Assembly (NCBI RefSeq): GCF_039534165.1
Contig: NZ_BAAAUX010000014.1
Coordinates: 124,001-188,000, forward strand
Direction of reading: 5' to 3'
Length of the DNA stretch: 64,000 nucleotides
Source: Saccharopolyspora_D taberi
GTDB lineage: Bacteria; Actinomycetota; Actinomycetes; Mycobacteriales; Pseudonocardiaceae
Each line of letters opens with the position of its first letter. The stretch's first letter is position 1. A program made the translations under genes and the position numbers. This document shows, piece after piece, positions 24,644 to 33,508 of the stretch. The notes beneath the pieces are model-generated. The model was given only the letters and a program-made list of their open reading frames with translations. It was not told the origin of the DNA and did no database searches.

Positions 24644-25309
24644 ATGTCGCGCACCGGATTTCCCGAGCGGGCCAGGGAAGGATTCGACGACCGCAGGCAC
24701 GCCGGGCGCCTGCTGGCCCGGCAGCTCACCGGCCTGGACCTCACCGACCCCGTGGTGTTCGGGCTGGCCAGGGGAGGGGTGCCGGTGGCAGCCGAGGTCG
24801 CCCTCGCCCTCGGCGCGCCGCTGCGGGTCGCGGTGGCCCGCAAGATCGGCGCCCCCGGCCAGCCCGAACTCGCCCTCGGCGCCGTCACCGCCGACGGGCC
24901 CGTCAGCTACGACCCGCGGCTGCTGCGGGCCTTCCACGTCGACGAGCAGGTCCTCGAACCCGACTGCGCCCGCGAACGCGCCGAGGCCCGCCGCCGCGAG
25001 CAGCTGTTCCGCCGCGGTGAGGACGTGCCGCTGGCCGGACGCGACGCGGTGCTCGTCGACGACGGCCTGGCCACCGGCGCCACCGCCCGCGCGGCGGTGC
25101 GGATGCTGCGCGAGGCGTCCCCGCGCAGCATCGTGCTGGCCGTGCCCGTCGGCGCACCCGACGCGGTCGCCGCGCTGCGCCGGGAAGCCGACGTCGTGGT
25201 CTGCGTGCTGCAACCGGTCGGGTTCGCCGCGGTGGGGCAGTGGTACCGCAACTTCCGCGCGACCAGCGACGAGGAGATCTTCGACGTCCTGGCCGAAGTC
25301 GGGTCGTGA
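24644..25309 (+). CDS. Phosphoribosyltransferase family protein
   Basis: This 221-residue protein carries the PRPP-binding loop AVLVDDGLATGATARAAVRML (about residues 135-155) and an N-terminal FGLARGGVPVAAEVALALGAPL, as in the stand-alone bacterial PRTase-like family often predicted as a hydrolase or transferase acting on nucleotides. The CVLQPVGFAAVGQWYRNF segment is typical of this subgroup. ATG 24644 follows a strong GGAGGGAGG. The substrate is unknown. Confidence 0.85.
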   Translation: MSRTGFPERAREGFDDRRHAGRLLARQLTGLDLTDPVVFGLARGGVPVAAEVALALGAPLRVAVARKIGAPGQPELALGAVTADGPVSYDPRLLRAFHVDEQVLEPDCARERAEARRREQLFRRGEDVPLAGRDAVLVDDGLATGATARAAVRMLREASPRSIVLAVPVGAPDAVAALRREADVVVCVLQPVGFAAVGQWYRNFRATSDEEIFDVLAEVGS

Positions 25310-26692
25310 TCAGCCCACGGGGGTCAACGTGCCCAGCGCGGCCTCGATCGCCCCGGCCGCGGTCAGGCACAGGTCCTCGCGGAACGGGCGGCCGATGACC
25401 TGCACCCCCATCGGCACCCCGCCGGACACGCCGGTGGGCACCGCGACCGCGGGGACGCCGACGAACGAGGTCACCGTGCACAACCGGGCCGCCAGCGCGA
25501 AGCGGAGGAACTGCTCCTCATCGGGTTGGCCGTCGACGTCTCCGGGCGGTTCGGTGGACACCGGGCCCAGCACCAGCGGGTAGTGGGCCAGGAAGCGCAG
25601 CCAGTCGCTGGTGATCCGGTGCCGGTCGGCGGTGGCCCGGACGTAGTCCGGCAGGCTCACCGGGGGCTGTCGGCGCAGGCTCAGCTCCATGTGCCGGGCG
25701 CTGTCGTCGGTCAGCAGCGGGCGGATCCGCGGCCACGACAACCCGAACTCGGTGGTGATCAGCTTGCCGTAGCAGTGCAGCGCCTCCGGCAGCGCGGGCA
25801 CGTCGCGTTCCTCCACCGCGTACCCGGCATCCGAGAGCACCCCGGCGGCCCGCTCGATCTCGGCCCGCACGCGGGGGTCGACGCCGAGACCGCCCGGATC
25901 GGCCGTCACCGCCACCCGCACCGGGCCGGTCGGGGCGGGACCGTCCAGCGGGGCCGGGACCGCGCGCGGATCACGCGAATCCGTTCCGGCCAACACCTCG
26001 AACGCGGCCCGCAGGTCGCCCACGCTGCGGGCGATCGGCCCGTCCTTGGGGAACAGCTGCGAGGCCAGCGCCGGATCGCGGCCGCCGACCCGGTGCTCCA
26101 TCGGGAACCGCCCGTAGCTCGGGTTGAGCGCGGTGACCCCGCAGCACAGCGCCGGTCCCCGCACCGAACCGCCCGAGTCGTTGCCCAGGCCGATCGCGGC
26201 CATGCCCGCCGCGACCGCGGCGCCGTCGCCGCCGCTGGTGGCGCCGGGATCGCGGATCGTGCCCCACGGGTTGACCGTCTCGCCGAACAGCTGGCTGCGG
26301 GTGGACCCGCCGATGGTCAGGTCCGGCATGTTGGTGTGCCCGATGGGGATCGCGCCCGCCGCGCGCAGCCGGGCGACCGGGGGCGCGTCGGCGTCGGCGA
26401 CGTTGTCGCGGAACCGCGGCACGCCGTGGGTGGTGGGGACTCCGGCGATGTCGATGTTCTCCTTGACCGTGAACGCGACCCCGGCCAGCGGTCCCGGCTC
26501 CTCGCCCGCGGCGCGGCGCCGGTCGAGATCGGCCGCCGCGGACCGGGCGCTGCCGGCCAGCAGGGCGGTCACGGCGTTGACGGCCGGGTTGACCGCGGCG
26601 ATGCGCTCCAGGTGCGCCTCGACGACCTCGGCCGCGCTGATCCGTCCCGAACGGACGGCGGAGGCCACCTCGGTGGCCCGCATTTTCCACAT
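25310..26692 (-). CDS. Amidase signature family hydrolase
   Basis: This 460-residue amidase has the catalytic Lys in AFTVKENIDIAG and a nucleophile region LGNDSGGSVRGPALCCG. The usual GGSSGG cis-serine loop reads GATSGGDG, with Thr for the first Ser. ATG 26692 is preferred; a second ATG lies at 26683. It is divergent from a TetR gene, and an 18-bp palindrome between them is probably the operator. The frame continues upstream but that would overlap the TetR coding region. Confidence 0.85.
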   Translation of the reverse strand: MWKMRATEVASAVRSGRISAAEVVEAHLERIAAVNPAVNAVTALLAGSARSAAADLDRRRAAGEEPGPLAGVAFTVKENIDIAGVPTTHGVPRFRDNVADADAPPVARLRAAGAIPIGHTNMPDLTIGGSTRSQLFGETVNPWGTIRDPGATSGGDGAAVAAGMAAIGLGNDSGGSVRGPALCCGVTALNPSYGRFPMEHRVGGRDPALASQLFPKDGPIARSVGDLRAAFEVLAGTDSRDPRAVPAPLDGPAPTGPVRVAVTADPGGLGVDPRVRAEIERAAGVLSDAGYAVEERDVPALPEALHCYGKLITTEFGLSWPRIRPLLTDDSARHMELSLRRQPPVSLPDYVRATADRHRITSDWLRFLAHYPLVLGPVSTEPPGDVDGQPDEEQFLRFALAARLCTVTSFVGVPAVAVPTGVSGGVPMGVQVIGRPFREDLCLTAAGAIEAALGTLTPVG

Positions 26693-26701
26693 GCCACCGC
26701 A

Positions 26702-26719
26702 AGATACGGATCTGTATCT
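26702..26719. promoter_or_regulatory. TetR operator between amidase and TetR
   Basis: AGATAC-GGATCT-GTATCT has perfect 6-bp arms and 8 of 9 possible pairs overall. It lies 10 nt from the amidase ATG and 14 nt upstream of the TATATT -10 box of the TetR gene. Confidence 0.75.
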
Positions 26720-26744
26720 GAATTCGCTAATGTATATTGGGGTC

Positions 26745-27350
26745 ATGCCGCCGAACCGCCTCAGCCGGCAGGAAAGCCGCGCCCGGACCCGGCAACGCCT
26801 GCTCGACGCCGCCGGTGAGCTGTTCGCCGAACGCGGCGTCAACGGCACCTCCGTGGAGCAGATCGCCGAGCACGCCGGATACAGCCGCGGTGCCTTCTAC
26901 GGCAACTTCACCGACAAGCAGGCCCTCGTCGCCGAACTGCTCAAGCACCGCACCCTGCGCGAACGCGAGGAGGTCGCCGCGCTCCAGCGGGATGCGACCG
27001 ACGAGCAGGACGTGCTGGAACCGCTGCGGGCCTGGCACCGCGACCGCGCCGAACACCTCACCGGCTGGCTGACGCTGCGCCTGGAACTGCTGCTTTACGC
27101 GCTGCGCAACCCCGAGATCCGGCCCGAGGTCGCCGAGCGGGAGACGATCGCGCGCGAGGCCATCGCCGGCGGCGTGCGCCACGAACTCGGCGATGACGCC
27201 CCGGCCGACGCCGACTTCCTCGCGCTGATCCTGCACGCGCTGGAAGACGGACTGCTCATCCAACGGCTGCTGCATCCCGACCGGATCAGCGACGAGGTCG
27301 TGGTCGACGCCGCCGAGCTGCTCCTGCGCAGCTGGAAGCGCCCCGGCTGA
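26745..27350 (+). CDS. TetR family transcriptional regulator
   Basis: This 201-residue protein has the HTH RQRLLDAAGELFAERG and TSVEQIAEHAGYSRGAFYGNFTDKQALV at about residues 13-57, and an all-helical C-terminal domain. ATG 26745 is preferred over ATG 26730 because TATATT (26733-26738) ends 6 nt before it and no ribosome-binding site is present, implying a leaderless message. It probably represses itself and the divergent amidase. Confidence 0.9.
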   Translation: MPPNRLSRQESRARTRQRLLDAAGELFAERGVNGTSVEQIAEHAGYSRGAFYGNFTDKQALVAELLKHRTLREREEVAALQRDATDEQDVLEPLRAWHRDRAEHLTGWLTLRLELLLYALRNPEIRPEVAERETIAREAIAGGVRHELGDDAPADADFLALILHALEDGLLIQRLLHPDRISDEVVVDAAELLLRSWKRPG

Positions 27351-27353
27351 GAA

Positions 27354-28118
27354 TCAGCCGCGCGTCGCGATCACGACGGTCGCCTCCTCGTGCCGCACCA
27401 CCCGCGGCTCCAGCCCGTGCCCGGCGAACACCGCGACGCTGTGCGCGGCTTGGCCGTCGCTGACCTCCACGAGCACCGATCCGCCCGGCGCCAGCCACCG
27501 CCGCGCGTCGGCGGCGACCCGCCGCTGCACGTCCAGCCCGTCCGCGCCGCCGTCGAGCGCCACCCGCGGTTCGTGCTCGCGGGCCTCCGGCGGCATCAAC
27601 CCCACCGACTCCGTCGGCACGTACGGGGTGTTGGCGAGCAGCACGTCGATCCGGCCCCGCAGCCCGGCAGGCAGCGCGTCGAACAGATCGCCCTCGTAGA
27701 CCCGGTCCCGGCCGAGGTTGCGGCGCGCGCAGCGCACCGCGGCCGGATCGATGTCGGCGGCGTGCACCTCGACACCGTCCACAGTGGCCGCCAGCGCCGC
27801 GCCCAAAGCGCCCGAGCCGCAGCACAGGTCGACGACCACCGACCCCGGCGCCACCAGCTTGGCGGCCTGCGACACGAGGAACTCGGTGCGGCGGCGGGGA
27901 ACGAACACCCCCGGTTCCAGCGCGACGCGCAGTCCGCAGAACTCGGCCCAGCCCAGCACGTGTTCCAGCGGGAGCCCTGCCACCCGGCGGGCGGCCATCG
28001 CGTCGAGTTCGCCAGGGGTGCGCGCGGTCGCCAGCAGCAACCGCGCCTCGTCCTCGGCGAACACGCAGCCCGCCGCACGAAGCCTGGACACCAGAGCAGA
28101 AGGAGGGGAAACCGACAT
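27354..28118 (-). CDS. Putative protein N5-glutamine methyltransferase (PrmC/HemK-like)
   Basis: This 254-residue protein follows the HemK order: a helical N-terminal domain (EDEARLLLATARTPGELDAM, then GLPLEHVLGWAEFCGLRVALEPGVFVPRRRTEFLV), SAM motif VVDLCCGSGALGAAL, and the substrate motif LLANTPYVPTE. PrmC proper has NPPY; the NTPY variant marks the subfamily annotated as putative glutamine methyltransferase, not the essential release-factor enzyme. ATG 28118 is chosen because the family begins here and AAGG lies upstream. Confidence 0.82.
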   Translation of the reverse strand: MSVSPPSALVSRLRAAGCVFAEDEARLLLATARTPGELDAMAARRVAGLPLEHVLGWAEFCGLRVALEPGVFVPRRRTEFLVSQAAKLVAPGSVVVDLCCGSGALGAALAATVDGVEVHAADIDPAAVRCARRNLGRDRVYEGDLFDALPAGLRGRIDVLLANTPYVPTESVGLMPPEAREHEPRVALDGGADGLDVQRRVAADARRWLAPGGSVLVEVSDGQAAHSVAVFAGHGLEPRVVRHEEATVVIATRG

Positions 28119-28601
28119 CTCACGCGCCTTTCGGGAACTGCCGAGGGGCGCTGCCGCAGTCACCGCCGCGGAGTCGATCCCGCGCGGAGGCCGATGGCAA
28201 GCACCCGGACCGCACAAGCGAAAACGGGTCTCACCTCCTCGGCCGTTCCGGACGCCGCCACGCTACCCGAGCCCGTCGCGGGCAGGCTCGGGCGGTGTGC
28301 GGGCGAACGCTCGCGCCGCCGCCGAAGAGCACCTCAGCTGTGGTGCCGGCGCTGAGGACGCGGCTTGACCTGCGGAGATCCCAGCCGTCCAACACGGATC
28401 TTTTTCGCGTCTGTGGTTTCAGCGTGAACCGAAACCAATCCCGGAGCGGGAAAACCTCCACTACCGGCCCCGAAAGAGCTAGCCTGCTCGCCAAGCAAGG
28501 ATGCCCCAGGTGTGATAACCGGGTGTTTTTCGACACCGGTTGGGCGGCGATGGGCGCGTCAGGGTGGCTACCGGAACAGGACTCGGGTTGGCTGGTTGGT
28601 T
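28119..28601. other. Intergenic region with two inverted repeats
   Basis: These 483 bases contain no convincing gene. TGGTTTC (28414-28420) pairs perfectly with GAAACCA (28431-28437). AACCGG to CCGGTT at 28517-28541 forms a hairpin with a 1-nt bulge and a TTTTTCG loop, 60 nt before the next gene. Local AT-rich patches (GGATCTTTTTCG) suggest promoter or leader sequence for the 28602 gene. Confidence 0.5.
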
Positions 28602-29009
28602 ATGACTGCCGCTGGACATTCCGACAAGCAACGCGCCCACAACGGACGGCACACGCCGCCCCGGCGCGGGGCCAGACGGAGTGCCGAGTCCGGCGAGGTC
28701 GAGACGGGCTACTCCGCCGAGATCGCCGCCCAGCTCGGCGAAGCCTCCGCGCAGCTCGGCGCCCGGCTGGTGGATCCGGCGGTGGCGCACTCGGTCGCCG
28801 AGGTCGAGCAGGTCGCCCGCGGGTTCTCCGTCGTGGCCGACGGCATGGCCGAGGGGATGGGCGGGGTCACCGAGTGGCTGCGGGCCGCCGGGCACGCCGG
28901 ACCGCTGTCCGGGCACGCCAGCGTGGTGGCCGACCGGCTGGCCCACGTCAGCAAGGAACTCACCCGGCTCGCCGAGGCGATCGAGAAAGCCCGCCAGGAC
29001 ACCCCCTGA
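28602..29009 (+). CDS. Hypothetical actinobacterial protein
   Basis: This protein of about 135 residues has a basic, disordered N-terminal third (DKQRAHNGRHTPPRRGARRSAES). An alanine/valine/glutamate-rich helical remainder follows with heptad character (QLGEASAQLGARLV; VAEVEQVARGFSVVADGMAEGM; DRLAHVSKELTRLAEAIEKA). No family is recognised; it could be a small coiled-coil or DNA-associated protein. ATG 28602 has only weak ribosome-binding sequence, and the frame is open to 28512. The next gene is the Clp ATPase 170 nt downstream. Confidence 0.55.
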   Translation: MTAAGHSDKQRAHNGRHTPPRRGARRSAESGEVETGYSAEIAAQLGEASAQLGARLVDPAVAHSVAEVEQVARGFSVVADGMAEGMGGVTEWLRAAGHAGPLSGHASVVADRLAHVSKELTRLAEAIEKARQDTP

Positions 29010-29178
29010 CCGCCGCCTCGCCTCCAGCGCGCCGCGGGCCTCTCAGTATGTTGGGAACGACATCGCGGCGGCGATGATCGAATGGTGCCTCGCCGGCGCG
29101 GTCGACCACCCGGGCGCACAGCGCTTCGGCACCGCCGCGACGGTCACCGGCAGGCGGAAACGAGTGTGGAGGTGAGCC

Positions 29179-31560
29179 GTGAGTCGCGGCAGTGTCGGAG
29201 ATTCCTCTGCCGCCTTCGATTCGCTGCTCAGTGAGTTGTTCGAGGTGCACGCCGGCGGCGGGCAGCCTGCCGCGCCACCCGTGCCGGGCGGTCTGGAGCT
29301 GGGCAACCTGCTCGACACCCAGGCGCACGAGGTGGTCTCGAAGGCGATCCGGGCCACTGTGGACTGGGGCAGCCGGGAACTGGACAGCGCCCACCTGCTG
29401 TGGGCGGTGACCCAGGTGCGGCCGACCGCCGAGATGCTGGCCGACTCCGGTGTGCGGGTCGAGGAACTGGCCTCGGCGGTGCGCACAGTGGCGGGCACCT
29501 ACGACGCGCTGGGCGGGCAGGCGCGGGGCAAACCGGTGCTGTCCTCCTCGGCGCGGCGCGCGTTGCTGGGCGCGCACCAGCAGGCGCTGAGCGAAGGCGC
29601 CGACGCCGTCGGTGCGCGGCACGTGCTGCTGGGGCTGGCCACCGACGCGGACTCGGTGGCGGGCCGGGCGCTGGCCCGCGCGATCGAGCGCAGCGAACGC
29701 GGCCGCCCGGCCGGGCGGGGATCGGTGCTGAGCACCACGCCCAAGCTCGACGAGTTCGGCCTGGACATGACCGAACTGGCCCGCTCCGGCGGGCTGGACC
29801 CGGTCGTCGGGCGCTCCGAGGAGGTCGACCAGGCCGTCGAGGTGCTGGGGCGGCGCACCAAGAACAACCCGGTGTTCATCGGCGATCCCGGGGTCGGCAA
29901 GACCGCGATCGTGGAGGGCCTGGCGCAGCGGATCGTCGAGGGTGCGGTGCCGTGGTCGCTGGCGGGCAAGCGGCTGGTGTCGCTGGACCTGGCCGGGATG
30001 GTGGCCGGGGCGAAGTACCGGGGCGAGTTCGAGCAGCGGTTCCGCGACGTGATGAACGAGATCCGCCAGCACCGCGACGAACTGCTGGTGTTCATCGACG
30101 AGATCCACAGCATCGTCGGCGCCGGTGCCGGCGAGGGCACCATGGACGCGGGCACGATGCTCAAGCCCGCGCTGGCCCGCGGCGAGGTGCGGGTGATCGG
30201 CGCGACCACGGTCGAGGAGTACCGCAAGCACGTCGAGAAGGACCCGGCGCTGGAACGCCGGTTCCAGCCGATCCTGGTGCCCGAACCGTCGGTCGAGGAC
30301 ACCGTCCTGGTGCTCAAGGGGCTGCGGGAGCGCTACCAGCGCCACCACGGGGTGGTGATCGCCGACGACGCGCTGACCGCGGCGGCCGGGCTCTCGCAGC
30401 GCTACATCGCCGACCGGTTCCTGCCGGACAAGGCGGTCGACCTGCTCGACCAGGCGTGCTCGCGGGTGCGGCTGCTGCGCGGCGGTTCGCCCCGCGACAC
30501 CCCGGCCGGGGGCGCCCCCGAGCCCGCGGTGGGCCGTGACGACGTCGCCGACGTGGTGTCGCGGCGCACCGGCATCCCGGTCTCGGATCTGACCGCCGCC
30601 GACAAGCAGCGCCTGCTGGGGCTGGAGAAGCAGCTGGGCGACCGGGTCATCGGGCAGGAGGCCGCGGTGCGGTCGGTGGCCGAGGCGGTCCGGCGGGCGC
30701 GGGCGGGCCTGTCCGATCCGGAGCGGCCGATCGGCAGCTTCCTGTTCCTCGGGCCGACCGGGGTCGGCAAGACCGAGCTGGCGCGCGCCCTGGCGCGGGC
30801 GCTGTTCGGGGACGCGCAGCGGCTGATCCGGTTCGACATGGGCGAGTTCCAGGAAAAGCACACGGTCTCGCGGCTCATCGGCGCGCCGCCGGGCTACGTC
30901 GGCTACGGGGAGGCCGGGCAGCTGACCGACCGGGTGCGCCGCCAGCCGTATTCGGTGCTGCTGCTCGACGAGGTCGAAAAGGCGCATCCGGACGTGTTCA
31001 ACACCCTGCTGCAGCTGCTCGACGACGGCAGGCTGACCGACGCGCAGGGCCGCGGCGTGGACTTCCGCAACGTCGTGGTGATCATGACCTCCAACATCGG
31101 GGCGCAGCGCATCCTCGACGGCACGCTCGGCCCGCAGGAGTCGGCGCTGGTGCTGCTGGAGGAGCTGCGGGCGTTCTTCCGCCCGGAGTTCATCAACCGC
31201 ATCGACGAGGTGACGGTGTTCCGCGCGCTGGGGCCTGCCGAACTGCGGGAGATCGCGAGCCTGCTGCTGGAGCGCACCTACGACCAGTTGCTGGCCAAGG
31301 GGATCCGGCTGGAGGTCACCGAGTCCGCGGTGGCGTGGCTGGCCGAACGCGGCCACGAGCCGGAGTTCGGGGCGCGGCCGCTGCGGCGGGTGATCCAGCG
31401 GGAGCTGGACAACCGGCTGGCCGCGCTGGTGCTCGACGGGTCGCTGGGTTCGGGGCACCGGGTGCTGGTCGACGCCGTCGACGGGGAGCTGGCGCTGGAG
31501 GTCGCGCGGGAGCACACCTCGGGCGGGCGGCACGCGGCCCCGGCCGCGGTGTGGTCGTGA
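29179..31560 (+). CDS. ClpC/ClpB-like AAA+ ATPase without M-domain or ClpP loop
   Basis: This 793-residue protein has Clp_N repeats at about residues 40-185, NBD1 with GDPGVGKTAIVEG (about 235) and LLVFIDEIH, and NBD2 with GPTGVGKTELARAL (about 525) and VLLLDEVEKAH, plus arginine-finger region FRPEFINRID. Between the NBDs only about 50 residues remain, so the coiled-coil M-domain of ClpB is absent. After SNIGAQRILDG the LGF/IGF loop that docks ClpP is not visible. It is probably a stand-alone unfoldase. GTG 29179 has GGAGG upstream. Confidence 0.88.
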   Translation: MSRGSVGDSSAAFDSLLSELFEVHAGGGQPAAPPVPGGLELGNLLDTQAHEVVSKAIRATVDWGSRELDSAHLLWAVTQVRPTAEMLADSGVRVEELASAVRTVAGTYDALGGQARGKPVLSSSARRALLGAHQQALSEGADAVGARHVLLGLATDADSVAGRALARAIERSERGRPAGRGSVLSTTPKLDEFGLDMTELARSGGLDPVVGRSEEVDQAVEVLGRRTKNNPVFIGDPGVGKTAIVEGLAQRIVEGAVPWSLAGKRLVSLDLAGMVAGAKYRGEFEQRFRDVMNEIRQHRDELLVFIDEIHSIVGAGAGEGTMDAGTMLKPALARGEVRVIGATTVEEYRKHVEKDPALERRFQPILVPEPSVEDTVLVLKGLRERYQRHHGVVIADDALTAAAGLSQRYIADRFLPDKAVDLLDQACSRVRLLRGGSPRDTPAGGAPEPAVGRDDVADVVSRRTGIPVSDLTAADKQRLLGLEKQLGDRVIGQEAAVRSVAEAVRRARAGLSDPERPIGSFLFLGPTGVGKTELARALARALFGDAQRLIRFDMGEFQEKHTVSRLIGAPPGYVGYGEAGQLTDRVRRQPYSVLLLDEVEKAHPDVFNTLLQLLDDGRLTDAQGRGVDFRNVVVIMTSNIGAQRILDGTLGPQESALVLLEELRAFFRPEFINRIDEVTVFRALGPAELREIASLLLERTYDQLLAKGIRLEVTESAVAWLAERGHEPEFGARPLRRVIQRELDNRLAALVLDGSLGSGHRVLVDAVDGELALEVAREHTSGGRHAAPAAVWS

Positions 31561-31590
31561 TCGGGCCCGGTTTCTGCCAGGCTGGGGCCC

Positions 31591-32202
31591 ATGGTGGCCT
31601 TCGATGCGATCGGTGAGCGCTACGTCAAGGAGCGCGAGGAGCTGAGCGAGCAGCTGCGGGCGGGGCAGTGGGTGATCGACCGGCTGCCCGCCGGTGCCCG
31701 GGTGCTGGATCTGGGCTGCGGTACGGGGTTTCCGACGGCCGAGCAGTTCGCCGCCGCCGGCGTGGAGGTCGTCGGTGTCGACGAGTCGCCGCGGATGCTG
31801 GAGCTGACCGCACGGCGGGTGCCCTCGGCGCGGGTGGAGCGTGGCGACATGCGCTCGCTGGATCCGGGGCTCGGGGATTTCGACGCGGTGACGGCGTTCT
31901 TCTCGCTGCTGATGCTGACCCGCGCCGAGGTCGCCGAGGTGCTGGCCGCGGTGCGGGGGCGGCTGCGCGGGCCGGGGCTGCTGGCGGTGGCGATGGTGCA
32001 GGGCGACTTCGACGCCGAGCCGATCACGTTCCTGGGCACCGAGATCCGGGTGTCGGCGTGGTCGCCGCAGGAGTTCGGCGAGGTCGTTGAGGCGGCCGGG
32101 TTCACCGTCGAGGAGCTGCGGGACGTGCGGGTCGAGTGCGAGACCGACCGGCCGTACCAGGTGGAGCCGCAGGTGTTCGTCTACGCCCGCGCGGGCCGGT
32201 AG
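31591..32202 (+). CDS. Class I SAM-dependent methyltransferase
   Basis: This 203-residue protein has the SAM motif VLDLGCGTGFPTAEQF at about residue 40, VVGVDESPRMLELTARRVP (acidic ribose contact) and the FDAVTAFFSLLMLT motif. It is Methyltransf_11/25-like with unknown substrate. It lies 30 nt after the Clp gene on the same strand, so it may be co-transcribed, and ends 4 nt from the convergent sigma factor gene. No ribosome-binding site is evident before ATG 31591. Confidence 0.85.
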   Translation: MVAFDAIGERYVKEREELSEQLRAGQWVIDRLPAGARVLDLGCGTGFPTAEQFAAAGVEVVGVDESPRMLELTARRVPSARVERGDMRSLDPGLGDFDAVTAFFSLLMLTRAEVAEVLAAVRGRLRGPGLLAVAMVQGDFDAEPITFLGTEIRVSAWSPQEFGEVVEAAGFTVEELRDVRVECETDRPYQVEPQVFVYARAGR

Positions 32203-32206
32203 CTCG

Positions 32207-33493
32207 TCAGCCGAGGTCGGCGAGCTTGCGCTCCAGCACCGCCCGCTCGCGTGCGTTCCCGCACAGCCGCGCGGCGCGTTCCAGTTCGGTGCGCGCTTCG
32301 CCGGTGCGTCCCAGGCGGGTGAGCAGTTCCCCGCGGACGCTGGGCAGCAGGTGCGAGTTCGGCAGCGACCCGGCGGCCATGAGCTCGTCGACGATCGGCA
32401 GCGCCGCAGCCGGTCCCCGGGACATGGAGACCGCCACCGCCCGGTTGAGGTCGACCACCGGTGACGGCACGAGCCTGCCGAGGGCCTCGTAGAGCAGGAC
32501 GACGCGTTCCCAGTTTGTCGCGTCGACTGATGCGGCGACGGCATGGCATTCGGCGATCGCCGCCTGCAAGCCGTAGGCGCCCAGGCCCCGGCCGGTGCGT
32601 TCGGCGCGGGCGAGGGCGGCTCGTCCCCGGCGGATGGCGGCGCGGTCCCAGCGGCGGCGGTCCTGGTGTTCCAGCAGCACCGGCTCGCCGTCGGGCCCGG
32701 TGCGGGCGGGAAAGCGCGCCGCGGTCAGCTCCAGCAGCGCCAGCAGGCCGTGGGTCTCGGGCTGGTCGGGCACCAGCCGGGTCAGCACCCGGGCCAGGCG
32801 CTGCGCCTCGCCTGCGAGGTCGAATCGGATGAGGTGTTCACCGGAGCTGGCCGAGGACCCTTCGGTGAAGATCAGGTAGATCACGTTGAGCACCGAGCCG
32901 AGCCGTTCGGTCCGCTCCTCGGCCGGGGGCACCGCGAACGGCACCCGGGCGGCCGCGAGGGTTTTCTTCGCGCGAGTGATCCGGGCCTGCACGGTCGCGG
33001 TGGGCACGAGGAACGCTTTGGCGATCTCGTCGCTGGTCAGGCCGCCGACCACGCGCAGGGTCAGCGCCACCCGTGCTTCGCGGGACAGCACGGGGTGGCA
33101 GGAGGTGAACATCAGCGCGAGCACGTCGTCGTCGATCTGGTCCGGATCCCACAGCACGTCCTCGGCGTCCCGGGCCGGGTCGGCGGGCGCGCTGCCCGCG
33201 AAGGCGCCGCCCTCGCCGAGGTCGTGGGCGAGGGCGGCGTAGCGTTCGTCGAGGGCGTGGCGGCGGCGGAACGCGTCGATCGCGCGGCGGCGGCCGACGG
33301 TGAGCAGCCATCCCGCGGGGTGGCGGGGGACGCCGTCCCGGGGCCAGGTCACGAGTGCTTCGGCCAGCGCCTCCTGGGCGAGGTCCTCGGCCAGCGCGAA
33401 GTCGCCGGTGTAGCGCGCGAGCGCGCCGACGATCCGCGCGGACTCGATCCGCCAGACGGCGGCGACGGCCTCACGGCCGGTGCGACCGGTCAT
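32207..33493 (-). CDS. ECF42-like sigma factor with C-terminal helical (TPR-like) extension
   Basis: This 428-residue protein has sigma region 2 at the N-terminus (YTGDFALAEDLAQEALAEALVTWP, RHPAGWLLTVGRRRAIDAFRR) and region 4 at about 125-185 (ALTLRVVGGLTSDEIAKAFLVPTATVQARITRAKKTL). A 230-residue C-terminal helical domain follows, with ELTRLGRTGEARTELERAARLCGN at its end. That extension and the adjacent DGPF/YCII gene are the hallmarks of group ECF42, which lacks a classical anti-sigma factor; the extension is thought to control activity. Confidence 0.9.
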   Translation of the reverse strand: MTGRTGREAVAAVWRIESARIVGALARYTGDFALAEDLAQEALAEALVTWPRDGVPRHPAGWLLTVGRRRAIDAFRRRHALDERYAALAHDLGEGGAFAGSAPADPARDAEDVLWDPDQIDDDVLALMFTSCHPVLSREARVALTLRVVGGLTSDEIAKAFLVPTATVQARITRAKKTLAAARVPFAVPPAEERTERLGSVLNVIYLIFTEGSSASSGEHLIRFDLAGEAQRLARVLTRLVPDQPETHGLLALLELTAARFPARTGPDGEPVLLEHQDRRRWDRAAIRRGRAALARAERTGRGLGAYGLQAAIAECHAVAASVDATNWERVVLLYEALGRLVPSPVVDLNRAVAVSMSRGPAAALPIVDELMAAGSLPNSHLLPSVRGELLTRLGRTGEARTELERAARLCGNARERAVLERKLADLG

Positions 33494-33508
33494 CGCCCGT
33501 CGGTCCCC

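Noticed and set aside
28960..32544. 1194-codon minus-strand frame opposite the Clp gene
   Set aside because: Histidine/arginine/glutamine-rich shadow of the Clp coding strand.
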